DNA from: Opitutaceae bacterium
GTDB taxonomy: Bacteria > Verrucomicrobiota > Verrucomicrobiia > Opitutales > Opitutaceae
Direction: 5' to 3'
Assembly: GCA_028280945.1 (NCBI GenBank)
Contig: JANQKV010000016.1
Span: 1-56,018, forward strand
Length of the DNA: 56,018 nt
The notes beneath the pieces are model-generated. The model worked only from the letters and a program-made list of their open reading frames with translations. It did not search any database and was not told where the DNA came from. Below, piece after piece: positions 35,183-43,548 of the stretch; the stretch's first letter is position 1, and the number at the start of each line of letters is the position of its first letter. The position numbers were made by a program, and so were the translations under genes.

Positions 35183-36418
35183 TCAGAGGTTTCCCTGTTT
35201 CGCCAAAGCTTCCGCCACCCGCTCACCACTCGTCATTGCGCCCTGGATTGAGGCATCGGCCAGGTAGTCACCCGTCTGCCATATTCCCTTGTCGGTAGGA
35301 CGAGGAGAGACATGCCGCAGGGGGAGCCGGTCGGGCAAAGCTCTCTCTATATGATCGTCGCGAAGCAAGCGCCAGCCCTCCACCTGTTTCCCGAACCAAA
35401 GCATGAGTTGCTTTCGGGCGGCGGTCTCAAGCTCACTCGTGGAACCCGAAAGTCCCGGTCGAATGCCAACCATCATCAGATGCTGTCCTGCGGGAGCCAC
35501 CGATGGGTTGACTTTGCTAAGGGTCACAAAGTGATTCACCACACCATCGCCGCGTCCGTTCAACCGGAGCATGCCATCGGTCGTCGCCGGCTCCGCATCT
35601 GCGAAATACAGGCACCTCGATTCCCGCCAGGTGAGATCGGGCTCAGGCAGACCCAGCCGTGAGGCCGCGCCAGGTTCCACCGCCACGATCACGGCATCGG
35701 CCTCTTGCGTATCGCCATTCTCCAGGGTCACGCGATGGGCGGACGCAGCAACCACCGGGTGGTTAAGCCGTAACGACTCGGAAGGCAGTCCCGTTGCAAG
35801 CTGCGCAGGGATCAATTGCATGCCACCCTGAGGAAGGGCGGTGCCGCCGCGGGCGAATTGCGCAAAGACAAATTCCAACATCCGGGAGGACGTTGCCAAC
35901 TTGGATTCCAAGAAAATCCCCGCCAGCCACGGGCGCCAAAACCGCTCGATCATGTGGTCGCTAAAGCCTTTCGCTCGAAGCGCCGCCTCGCTCGACTGCT
36001 CCGGGAGGGACTCATCTAATTCGCCTTTGCTGGTGCGTGACTCCCACGCCCATTGCAGCACCCTCAACTTATCCCTCATCGTGCCGATGTCCGCGGTAAG
36101 CGACCTGAGGATACTGCCAAATTCGCGTCGGGGATCGGCCACCCGCTGCCAGCCTCCCTCGGTAACCACTTCAGCGCCCGCTGGAAAAAACCGCAGTTGC
36201 AGGGCACCGTAATCGAGCCACCGCCGGGCCGCGGGATATGCCGTCAACAAGACCTGAAACCCCCGGTCGAGCTGGAAGTTATCGACCCGGTCGGTCCGCA
36301 CCCGTCCGCCCGGGGCATCACTCGCCTCCAACACCAAAACCTGCCAGTCCAACTCCACCAGCCGACGCGCGCAGGTTAGACCTGCCAGGCCGGCACCAAC
36401 AACGATCGCCGACTTCAT
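35183..36418 (-). CDS. FAD-dependent amine-oxidase/protoporphyrinogen-oxidase-like oxidoreductase
   Basis: This 411-residue flavoprotein has an N-terminal ADP-binding motif (IVVGAGLAGLTCARRL, VLVLEASDAPGGRVRTD) and a C-terminal FAD-contact segment (GIWQTGDYLADASIQGAMTSGERVAEAL). It resembles the amine oxidase/phytoene desaturase-type proteins found in light- and oxidative-stress clusters. The substrate is unknown. It is the last gene of a four-gene operon and overlaps the renalase-like gene by four bases (ATGA). Confidence 0.88.
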   Translation of the reverse strand: MKSAIVVGAGLAGLTCARRLVELDWQVLVLEASDAPGGRVRTDRVDNFQLDRGFQVLLTAYPAARRWLDYGALQLRFFPAGAEVVTEGGWQRVADPRREFGSILRSLTADIGTMRDKLRVLQWAWESRTSKGELDESLPEQSSEAALRAKGFSDHMIERFWRPWLAGIFLESKLATSSRMLEFVFAQFARGGTALPQGGMQLIPAQLATGLPSESLRLNHPVVAASAHRVTLENGDTQEADAVIVAVEPGAASRLGLPEPDLTWRESRCLYFADAEPATTDGMLRLNGRGDGVVNHFVTLSKVNPSVAPAGQHLMMVGIRPGLSGSTSELETAARKQLMLWFGKQVEGWRLLRDDHIERALPDRLPLRHVSPRPTDKGIWQTGDYLADASIQGAMTSGERVAEALAKQGNL

Positions 36419-37383
36419 GCCGGCTCAAGGTCCTCGATGATCTCGCGCGCCAGGGCCAATCCCGAAATCGCCGCACCTTCCACCCGGGGACCGCCAAAGG
36501 CATCACCACAAAAGCCAATGCGCTGGTCCGGCAGCCACACACAACGCTGGCCATGCCCGGTCTTGGGCTCACTGAAGCGCCAACGATGCAATTTGCCCGC
36601 CACAATCGCAGCATCACCAATCCACGGCCTCAGTTCGTCAGCCAATTGGGCAAACAACGCCTCTTCACTGTCACCGTAGTGCTCTTCCGAATACTCTCGG
36701 CTGAGATGGAACGTCACGGCCGCCGGCACGTTTTGAGCGATGCCCTTGCGGACATTGTCCGCAACCCAGCGAAGCCGGCCTTCGTTGATTTTGACTCCGC
36801 CCGCCGGCACGTTGCTGGGACCGTCGAGGGTCGCCAGAAGGGCCAGACACGGATGATACGAAACCCGGTCCAAACTGCTTCGAACCTCCGGTGGCAATTT
36901 TACCCCGCCGGCGTCCAACAGGGTCAAACTCTGTGGCACCGGGCTGCTCAAAACGAGGCGGTCAGCCCGCACCAATTCCCCACCCGCCACGTCCACTTCC
37001 CACGCTCCGGCCTCATGCCAGCGCACCGCCTGCACTTGGCTTTTGAGTTTGATCGGAAGATTCTTGGCCAGGGCCTTGGCCAATCCGGTCATACTGGGAC
37101 GGGCCACCCACCGCGCTTCGTCCGTCGGGTTGTCTCCCGGCCAGCGTTCCACTATCCCATTGCGTTCCCAACATGCAATCCGGGCTTCGAGGTGCTCGTC
37201 GCGGACCGAAAAAAACTGCGCCCCCTGGTCGAAGACCGCGCTGCCCACCCGCTTGGTCGACATTCGGCCTCCTACCCCGCGGCTTTTTTCCAGCACCAGC
37301 ACACGGGCGCCGCGCGCGACCAGCTCCCGCGCAACGAGCAAGCCGGAAATGCCTGCGCCAATAATAACAGTCGAGTTCTTCAA
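36415..37383 (-). CDS. NAD(P)/FAD-dependent oxidoreductase, renalase-like
   Basis: This 322-residue flavoprotein has VIIGAGISGLLVARELVARG and the second FAD motif RGVGGRMSTKR near residue 35-45, with C-terminal RIGFCGDAFGGPRVEGAAISGLALA. Bacterial renalase relatives oxidise isomeric reduced nicotinamides; whether this one does is inferred. The start appears to be a TTG at 37383 that overlaps the preceding stop (TTGA). No other start keeps the first glycine-rich loop intact. The gene sits between the TIGR01777-type epimerase and the second flavoprotein. Confidence 0.85.
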   Translation of the reverse strand: MKNSTVIIGAGISGLLVARELVARGARVLVLEKSRGVGGRMSTKRVGSAVFDQGAQFFSVRDEHLEARIACWERNGIVERWPGDNPTDEARWVARPSMTGLAKALAKNLPIKLKSQVQAVRWHEAGAWEVDVAGGELVRADRLVLSSPVPQSLTLLDAGGVKLPPEVRSSLDRVSYHPCLALLATLDGPSNVPAGGVKINEGRLRWVADNVRKGIAQNVPAAVTFHLSREYSEEHYGDSEEALFAQLADELRPWIGDAAIVAGKLHRWRFSEPKTGHGQRCVWLPDQRIGFCGDAFGGPRVEGAAISGLALAREIIEDLEPA

Positions 37384-38744
37384 AGGGGCCTACCGAGCAC
37401 ATGCCTCAGTGCATTCTCAAGTGAGGGATGCAGAAATTCGAATCCTGCGTCCTGCAGGGCATCCGGTCTCACGCGGGCGCTTGCCAGCAGCGCCTCATCC
37501 GCCATCCGCCCAAACATGGCACGGACGGCCAGGGCCGGGGTGGGCACAAAGGAGGGCCGGCCGATCACGTTGCCCAGCGTTTGCGCAAACTCCCGCTGTC
37601 GCACCGCTGCCGGAGCCACGAAGTTAACCGGGCCCGAGATCGAACCGGTCACTAGCACATGGCGCATCGCCCGCAACCAATCATCCATGCTGATCCAGCT
37701 TTGCCAGAACTGCCCATCACCGAGCGGTCCCCCCATGCCACCCTTGAAAATGGGAAGCAGTTTGGCCAAGGCCCCGCCCGCCGGGCTCATGACGATGCCG
37801 GTTCGCAGCTTTACAACTCGCATCCCCAGCGACTCGGCTGCATCCGCCGCGGCCTCCCAGTCACGGCACACGTCAGCCAGAAAACCCTTTCCACGATCGC
37901 TTGTCTCGGAAAGTTCTTCATCCCCGCGGCTGCCGTAGATCCCAATCGCCGATCCACTCAGAAACACCCCGGGCAACGATCTTAAATTCTGCAACTGCTT
38001 CACCAGTGTTCGCGTGCTTTCGGTGCGGCTTTGCAGAATCTCAGCCTGGCGGTTTTTGGTCCAGCGCCCCTCCGCCACGTTTGCTCCCGCCAAGTGCAGG
38101 ACGGCATCGCACTCGTAGTCGTCGGACCAATCGACCATTTCCTTCCGAGGATCCCATTGAATTTCATTGTCGGCTTTCGCCGTCCGGCGCACGAGCCGAT
38201 CCACTCTCCACCCTTGCGTCTGCATGAATGCAACCACGGACCGGCCGATTAAGCCTGAAGCCCCGCTGACCAGCAATCGCCCTGCCACCACGGGGGCCAG
38301 TTCAAGATCTGCCTTGGTCACGGCATGCCGATAGGTGAACATCTGTTCCAGCCGGCGCTCAACCTGAGTCGCGGCCATTGCGCCCACTGCACCTCCCGGC
38401 AGCGTGTAGTGAATCTCATCGGTCAACACGCAGCCACCGTCTCCATCATCAGCGAAGCGATGAAAATGCTCCCAATGCGCGAAAGGCCCTGAGATCTGCC
38501 GATCACAAAACTGCTGTCCGCTGGCGTAGTCGAAGTGCTCAACCTCCCAAGTGATCCAGGAAGGACCTACTTTGGATCTGAGCACCACCCGTTCACCGTC
38601 GGTCACGCCGTTCGAGGACTTCAACAACTCAACGTGTTCCCATGGTGGAGTCAGGCGTTCGAGCGCTCCCGGACGTTCGTGCCACGCGAATGCGTCGGCC
38701 ACTGAACAAGCGATCCTGACCGAGCGTTTATAGACCTTACTCAC
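37380..38744 (-). CDS. TIGR01777 family protein: SRPBCC domain fused to an epimerase
   Basis: This 454-residue protein joins an N-terminal START/SRPBCC ligand-binding domain (about 1-140, with RPGALERLTPPWEHVELL and FDYASGQQFCDRQISGPF) to a C-terminal NAD-dependent epimerase of the SDR39U1/TIGR01777 type (LLVSGASGLIGRSVV, VLHLAGANVAEGRW, FLSGSAIGIYGSRGDE). The start is a GTG at 38744 that overlaps the DUF2256 stop (GTGA), which gives the normal N-terminus for the fusion. The biochemical role of this family is unclear, and the fused form recurs in photolyase and photo-oxidative-stress neighbourhoods. Tight coupling links it to three partner genes. Confidence 0.9.
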   Translation of the reverse strand: MSKVYKRSVRIACSVADAFAWHERPGALERLTPPWEHVELLKSSNGVTDGERVVLRSKVGPSWITWEVEHFDYASGQQFCDRQISGPFAHWEHFHRFADDGDGGCVLTDEIHYTLPGGAVGAMAATQVERRLEQMFTYRHAVTKADLELAPVVAGRLLVSGASGLIGRSVVAFMQTQGWRVDRLVRRTAKADNEIQWDPRKEMVDWSDDYECDAVLHLAGANVAEGRWTKNRQAEILQSRTESTRTLVKQLQNLRSLPGVFLSGSAIGIYGSRGDEELSETSDRGKGFLADVCRDWEAAADAAESLGMRVVKLRTGIVMSPAGGALAKLLPIFKGGMGGPLGDGQFWQSWISMDDWLRAMRHVLVTGSISGPVNFVAPAAVRQREFAQTLGNVIGRPSFVPTPALAVRAMFGRMADEALLASARVRPDALQDAGFEFLHPSLENALRHVLGRPL

Positions 38745-38896
38745 AGGGATCCCTCCAATTTGACCGCCCGACGGCCCCGGCATCTTCGCGAGCAATACGT
38801 CACCTCATTCCAACAGTCCGCCCATTTGCGCCGCCACGTGAAAACCCGCCGACAGGCAGGACATACCTTGGTCGGCAGATCGGACTTGGATCTCAT
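38741..38896 (-). CDS. DUF2256 small zinc-ribbon-like protein
   Basis: This 51-residue protein is recognisable from KVCPACRRVFTWRRKW followed by YCSRRCRG: four cysteines in a CxxC...CxxxC arrangement that probably bind zinc. DUF2256 proteins are characteristically encoded beside cryptochrome/photolyase and TIGR01777 genes. The start ATG 38896 gives the usual short length; the in-frame TTG at 38938 is less likely. It heads the minus-strand operon and is coupled to the next gene by a GTGA overlap. Its function is unknown. Confidence 0.85.
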   Translation of the reverse strand: MRSKSDLPTKVCPACRRVFTWRRKWADCWNEVTYCSRRCRGRRAVKLEGSL

Positions 38897-39091
38897 TTTG
38901 GGCACCCTGCAACATTCGCACCGAAGCCTGTTTGGCAAGCTGGCCCATGCCTACAGGCTGCCCTTGTTTCTCTCATCGAAGTCAAACAGCCTCTCTTCCT
39001 TCCTGATTGGTCTGGTGTGTTTGGCATCGCGATTCGCCCCGGGTTTTGTTTGAGCACCTCCATCAAATTCCGAGGGGTGCAACACCACAAA

Positions 39092-40219
39092 ATGAAGACC
39101 ATCAAGCGAAAGGAGCTCACCGATCAGTTGCGCACGCTTGGTCTGAGGGCGGGCGATGTCGCCATGATGCATGCTTCGCTCAGTCGACTCGGCATGATTG
39201 AGGGAGGAGCGGATACCGTGGTGGAGGCCGTGCTCGATGCCACGGGTCCGCAAGGCACCCTGCTCACGCCCGCCTTCACCGCCGGGCTGTGGAACAACGC
39301 CTTGACCAAGCCCGATTGCCGGGACGCCTGCCCGCGCGACCTTTGTCCCAGTCAACACCCCAGCCACGAAGGCGCTATCCCAAATGCGGCGCTGGCGCGG
39401 GCCGGACGCCTGCGCAGTTGCCACCCCACGCACTCTTGGGTTGGCAACGGCCCGCAGGCCGAACGGCTGCTTCGCGACCACCGCGACTCACCGACATTCT
39501 GTGGACGCGGCAATCCCTTCGAACCTCTCGTCCAAGCGGACGGTTGCCTGCTCACGCTCGGTGTCGGCGTCGACCGGATCACGCTGTGGCACTACTTCGA
39601 GGACGTCTGGCAACTCCCCTACCTTGGCGTCGTGCATCCAGAGGAACGCCACGTGAGCCACTGCGCCGATGGCCGCCGCATTCAATACGAGTTTCCTGAA
39701 CTCATGCAGGAGGTCGTCCGCGCCTGCGGTTTTTTGCGAGAAGGCCCGGTTGGTCGCGGCCAGGGTGGTTTGATCCGAGCACGGACCTTTCACGACTTTC
39801 TTGCCACCATTTTGACCGATGATCCTTACTGTTTGATCGTGCGGCCGGCTGATCGCACCAGCGGGAACCTGGCCATCGATGCGATGCGCAAGGCAGAGCG
39901 CATGGTGCGGGCCTGGAAGCAACGTCCGGTCGACGGAGCCAAAGCAAAGCCACCCGGGGTTTTCGCCAACCGCGGGGCCGGTGTTGTGCGTGAGGATTGT
40001 CCCGCCTTTGCCGGTTGGCACCGGCCATCCCAAGCGGACGTTCCGTTGCCAACCGACGGCTCACAACCACGCGAAGGTGCGATGCCCCTGTGCGCGGCGA
40101 ACGATCGCCACCCCGAGCTTTTTCGATTTGGCGGACTGTTTAATCAGCATGGACGCTGCAGTTGCGGAAACTGCCCCTGGCACCATCAGTTTCCCTTCGA
40201 GAAAAACCAACCGACGTAA
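39092..40219 (+). CDS. AAC(3)-family N-acetyltransferase with Cys-rich C-terminal extension
   Basis: This 375-residue protein has its first ~270 residues matching the aminoglycoside 3-N-acetyltransferase-like family: HASLSRLG, GGADTVVEAVLDATGPQGTL, LTPAFT, CHPTHSWVGNG, GNPFEPL and LTLGVGVDRITLWHYFED. Environmental members often act on small amines other than antibiotics, so resistance should not be assumed. Beyond residue ~300 there is an extension ending in RCSCGNCPWHHQFPF with closely spaced Cys and His, possibly a metal site. I chose ATG 39092 because earlier starts lie in the intergenic gap. It is divergent from the DUF2256 operon. Confidence 0.85.
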   Translation: MKTIKRKELTDQLRTLGLRAGDVAMMHASLSRLGMIEGGADTVVEAVLDATGPQGTLLTPAFTAGLWNNALTKPDCRDACPRDLCPSQHPSHEGAIPNAALARAGRLRSCHPTHSWVGNGPQAERLLRDHRDSPTFCGRGNPFEPLVQADGCLLTLGVGVDRITLWHYFEDVWQLPYLGVVHPEERHVSHCADGRRIQYEFPELMQEVVRACGFLREGPVGRGQGGLIRARTFHDFLATILTDDPYCLIVRPADRTSGNLAIDAMRKAERMVRAWKQRPVDGAKAKPPGVFANRGAGVVREDCPAFAGWHRPSQADVPLPTDGSQPREGAMPLCAANDRHPELFRFGGLFNQHGRCSCGNCPWHHQFPFEKNQPT

Positions 40220-40261
40220 TCGTCCACATCATCGCCCGTCCGGCTTCTCTTCTACACGATC

Positions 40262-41905
40262 ATGCTTTGTCGCCCGTTCCACCTTTCCTTGAACTGTTCG
40301 TTTCCCTGCCGACTCGCCGCCCCTGTCTGGTTTCTCCTGCTGGCGGCCGTGTCCGCGTCATCCATGGCCGCGGCATACGCCCCCCTCGTCGGCAGCGGGC
40401 ATCACGGTCAGCTGCAGGCTGCAGCCATCCGCTTTGGCACAATGGTCGCTCCGGAAACGCAGACCGGAAGTGCAACGGGAGAGGCGGTGCGAACCGTTGC
40501 CAGTCCCCTGAAAACAACCGTCCTGATGCTGGAAGACCGTGACAGTCAACTCGCCCTCGTGATGACTGATTTCAACTTCTCGATCTTCCGCGATTATGCA
40601 GTCACATGGGCGCTTCGCCGCGAAGCCGCCGCCGCATTGGAGCTTCCGGTCGAGAATGTCCTGCTCTTCTTCTCCCACAACCACAGCGACGGACGCATGG
40701 CGCAGGAGCGGACCATGACGGCCTTTGACGGCGCGGCACCGGGCCCCGGCACGGAGATCACTTGGACGGAAACAGGAAAGTGTTTCCGAAAAGGACTGCG
40801 AACGGCCTGCACCGGTCTGCGTTCGCAGCTCGAACCCGTCTCCGTGGAATGGGCGGAAGGCCGGGAGGACCGGATCACCTACAATCGCAAAGGACGGCGG
40901 GCTGATGGCAGCAGCTATTTCATGCGCGAGGAAGATCGCCGCAAGGTAGGCGTGGACTACCGGGGTGACACCGACTTCGAGGTTCCGGTGGTCGTTCTAC
41001 GTGGAGCCGGCGGACAGGTTGTCGCCGGACTGATTCAGTTTACCGGCCACCCGGTAACGACCTTTAACCCGCACGACCCCGTTGTGCATGGTGAGTGGCC
41101 CATGGTCGCAGCCGACATGCTCGGCAAGGCACTCGCAGAACCGGGAGCGGAACCGGTGCCAGTCGGCTTCCTGCAAGGCTGCGCCGGTGACGTAAACTCC
41201 AAGGAAATGTTCGAGGGTGGAGTCGAACGGGCGGAGTATTTTGGCCGGCTTCTGGGGGAGAGTGCGATCGCCGCGCTGGAGAATTTACAACCCGCGGGTT
41301 ACGCCGGAATGGATCACACCACGGTTGTCGCACCGGTGTCCTTCGCGGATCTGCCTTCGGTGGACGAGCTCCGCGTCGAACTGGCGGAGATGGACGATTT
41401 CATCGCCCGCGCCGAGGCCGGCGATCCGGATACCCTCGAGTGCGTTGGGCTCAACTTTCCAACCGCCCTCTCCCCTCAATATCGGGCAAACCTCGTGCGA
41501 GCGATCCGACCCTGGAATGAGTGGGCATTGGAGCATCAGCTGGCGGGCAACACCGGAGACCTGCCCGACGTGCTGCCGGTGCGCACTGAGGTGATCCGTC
41601 TGGGCGATGTGGCCATCATGGGCATCCCCGCCGAGCCCCTGCTGGGCATTGGCCGTGTCTTTCGCTCAAGATCTCCTTTCGCCCTCGCGATTCCCTGCGG
41701 TTACACAAACTACTCTTACGGCTACATTCCGGACGCGCCGAATGTGGGAGACGGCGAATATATGAGCGCGTTCCACCGTTATACCCGTTACTTTCCACCT
41801 TTTGCCCAACCTGCGGGCGATGTGATCGCTGAAACTGCCGCGCAAGTCCTCATCGATTGGAAGACGGAGCTCGACACGGGTGATAAGACCGCGGCGACAC
41901 ATTGA
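40262..41905 (+). CDS. Exported neutral/alkaline ceramidase-like hydrolase
   Basis: This 547-residue protein has a signal peptide (hydrophobic core AAPVWFLLLAAVSASSMAAA). Its first domain has the pattern of neutral/alkaline ceramidase-like enzymes: TDFNF, FFSHNHSDGRM (likely zinc ligands) and LIQFTGHPVTTFNP, followed by GFLQGCAGDVN. Later stretches (IMGIPAEPLLGIG, YTNYSYGYIPD) also match that family. Characterised members hydrolyse N-acyl-sphingosine, but many bacterial relatives have other amide substrates. It begins 42 bp after the AAC(3)-type gene and may be cotranscribed with it. I am fairly sure of the superfamily but not of the substrate. Confidence 0.7.
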   Translation: MLCRPFHLSLNCSFPCRLAAPVWFLLLAAVSASSMAAAYAPLVGSGHHGQLQAAAIRFGTMVAPETQTGSATGEAVRTVASPLKTTVLMLEDRDSQLALVMTDFNFSIFRDYAVTWALRREAAAALELPVENVLLFFSHNHSDGRMAQERTMTAFDGAAPGPGTEITWTETGKCFRKGLRTACTGLRSQLEPVSVEWAEGREDRITYNRKGRRADGSSYFMREEDRRKVGVDYRGDTDFEVPVVVLRGAGGQVVAGLIQFTGHPVTTFNPHDPVVHGEWPMVAADMLGKALAEPGAEPVPVGFLQGCAGDVNSKEMFEGGVERAEYFGRLLGESAIAALENLQPAGYAGMDHTTVVAPVSFADLPSVDELRVELAEMDDFIARAEAGDPDTLECVGLNFPTALSPQYRANLVRAIRPWNEWALEHQLAGNTGDLPDVLPVRTEVIRLGDVAIMGIPAEPLLGIGRVFRSRSPFALAIPCGYTNYSYGYIPDAPNVGDGEYMSAFHRYTRYFPPFAQPAGDVIAETAAQVLIDWKTELDTGDKTAATH

Positions 41906-41961
41906 GTTTGCTCCAGGAGGCTTGGACTCAAACCACTCCCACGCTTTTTTCGACCCAGAGT

Positions 41962-43548
41962 CTAGTTTAGGTCCAATTCGTCGTCGGCACCAGGAGGTTG
42001 CCCACCGTTTGCCCGGATGGCTTTCGCTGCCTGAGCGATCTGCCGGCGCTGTTCGCCCGGTTTGCGGTCGAGGTTTTTGAGTTGGAATTGCATGCGTCGG
42101 TTTTGCCGCAACTCATCGGCGTGCCGGTCCAGGAAATCCCAATACAAGGTCGTGAAAGGGCACGCCTTCTCCCCGGTTGCCTCGGCGGGGTCGAAGCGGC
42201 ACCCTTGGCAGTAGTTGCTCATGCGCTGAATGTATTTGCCGGTCGCCACATAAGGCTTCGAAGCCATGAGCCCGCCATCGGCAAACTGCGACATCCCGAT
42301 GGTGTTGGGCAGCTCCACCCATTCCACCGCATCGACATAGACCGCCAGATACCATTCATGGATTTGCTTTGGCTTCACGCCGAGGAGCAGGCTGTAAAGC
42401 CCCGTCACCATCAGTCGCTGGATGTGGTGCGCGTAGCCCCGTTCCAACGTTTGGCCGATGGCTTGACGCAGGCAGTTCATCTCGCACTTCCCGGTCCAAT
42501 AAAACTCCGGCAGGGGCTGCTGGGCGCAGAGGGCATTGCCGCGAACGTAGTCCGGCATCTTCCACCAATAGAGTCCGCGCACATACTCGCGCCAACCCAG
42601 GATCTGGCGCACAAACCCTTCGACGGCAGCAAGCGGAGCTTCCTCACGGCGGTAGGCGTCAACGGCGGCATCCACCGCATCGCGGGGGTTCAGCAACTTA
42701 AGATTCAGGGCGGCGGAAATTCGGGCGTGATACAGCCATGGCTCATCGGTCCACATGGCATCTTGATACTGCCCAAACTTCACCAATCGATTTTGGATGA
42801 AGTCCTCAAGAGCGCGCTTGGCCTGCGCCGCCGTCACCGGCCAGTCGAAGGCAGTCAAATCCCCGGGGTGATCGCGGAGCTTTTTCTCCACCAGCATGAT
42901 GACTTCGCGGGTGGTTTCATCCGGTGAGAATTGCTGCGGTTCCGGCAGACCCCGCGGGCCGTCCTGGTCGAAACTGCCGCGATTGTCCGCGTCGTAGTTC
43001 CACTGCCCGCCTTCCGGTTTCCCGTCCGCGTCAACGAGGATGTTCTCCCGCCGTCGCAACTCGCGATAGAAGTATTCCAGCCGGATGGACTTTCGACCTT
43101 CGGCATGCTGCACAAAATCATCGCGGGACGCATAAAAGTGCTGATCCGGTCGCAGTTCGAAGCGGAGTTTTGCCGTCGCGGCAACCGCACGCATGGCCTG
43201 CTCCAACCGGTAATCCCCGGCTTCGACCATGACGATACCTTCCGGGTCATGGCGCTTGATGGCTTTCTTCAACTCACCGGCCAACGAACCCGTGTTCCCT
43301 CGCGCATCCAGTTCCTGATAGTCGACCTGCCAGCCCTTTCTCTGCTCCAGCGCCATTCGAAAATGGCGCATGGCCGAGAGAAACATCACACTGCGAATTT
43401 TGGAGGACCACACATGGGTCGATTCCTCCATCACTTCCGCCATCCAAACCACGTCGCGCGCCGGATCAAAGCCCGCCAACGCGGCCGACTGCAGATCAAG
43501 CTGGTCGCCGAGCACGACGACAAGATTGCGTTTCGGGTCGGAACTCAT
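41962..43548 (-). CDS. Iron-sulfur bacterial cryptochrome/(6-4) photolyase family protein (FeS-BCP)
   Basis: This 528-residue protein of the deoxyribodipyrimidine photolyase-related group has an N-terminal antenna-binding domain (LVVVLGDQLD) and an alpha-helical FAD domain containing GWREYVRGLYW and HHIQRLMVTGLYSLLLG. Cys359, Cys447, Cys450 and Cys463 have exactly the spacing (88, 3, 13) of the [4Fe-4S] ligands of Agrobacterium PhrB (350, 438, 441, 454). Family members repair (6-4) photoproducts using light. It overlaps the CPD-type photolyase gene by four bases and is the last gene of that run. Confidence 0.93.
   Translation of the reverse strand: MSSDPKRNLVVVLGDQLDLQSAALAGFDPARDVVWMAEVMEESTHVWSSKIRSVMFLSAMRHFRMALEQRKGWQVDYQELDARGNTGSLAGELKKAIKRHDPEGIVMVEAGDYRLEQAMRAVAATAKLRFELRPDQHFYASRDDFVQHAEGRKSIRLEYFYRELRRRENILVDADGKPEGGQWNYDADNRGSFDQDGPRGLPEPQQFSPDETTREVIMLVEKKLRDHPGDLTAFDWPVTAAQAKRALEDFIQNRLVKFGQYQDAMWTDEPWLYHARISAALNLKLLNPRDAVDAAVDAYRREEAPLAAVEGFVRQILGWREYVRGLYWWKMPDYVRGNALCAQQPLPEFYWTGKCEMNCLRQAIGQTLERGYAHHIQRLMVTGLYSLLLGVKPKQIHEWYLAVYVDAVEWVELPNTIGMSQFADGGLMASKPYVATGKYIQRMSNYCQGCRFDPAEATGEKACPFTTLYWDFLDRHADELRQNRRMQFQLKNLDRKPGEQRRQIAQAAKAIRANGGQPPGADDELDLN

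Noticed and set aside
36238-37938. Very long open frame (566 codons) on the plus strand opposite the two flavoprotein genes and the epimerase fusion
   Set aside because: The translation is low-complexity Arg/Pro/Ser-rich with no domain, while the minus strand encodes clear, overlapping flavoproteins and an epimerase. It is a high-GC antisense shadow.
39092-40219. Acquired aminoglycoside-resistance gene
   Set aside because: There is no mobile element, integron or composition shift, and chromosomal AAC(3)-family proteins with other substrates are widespread.
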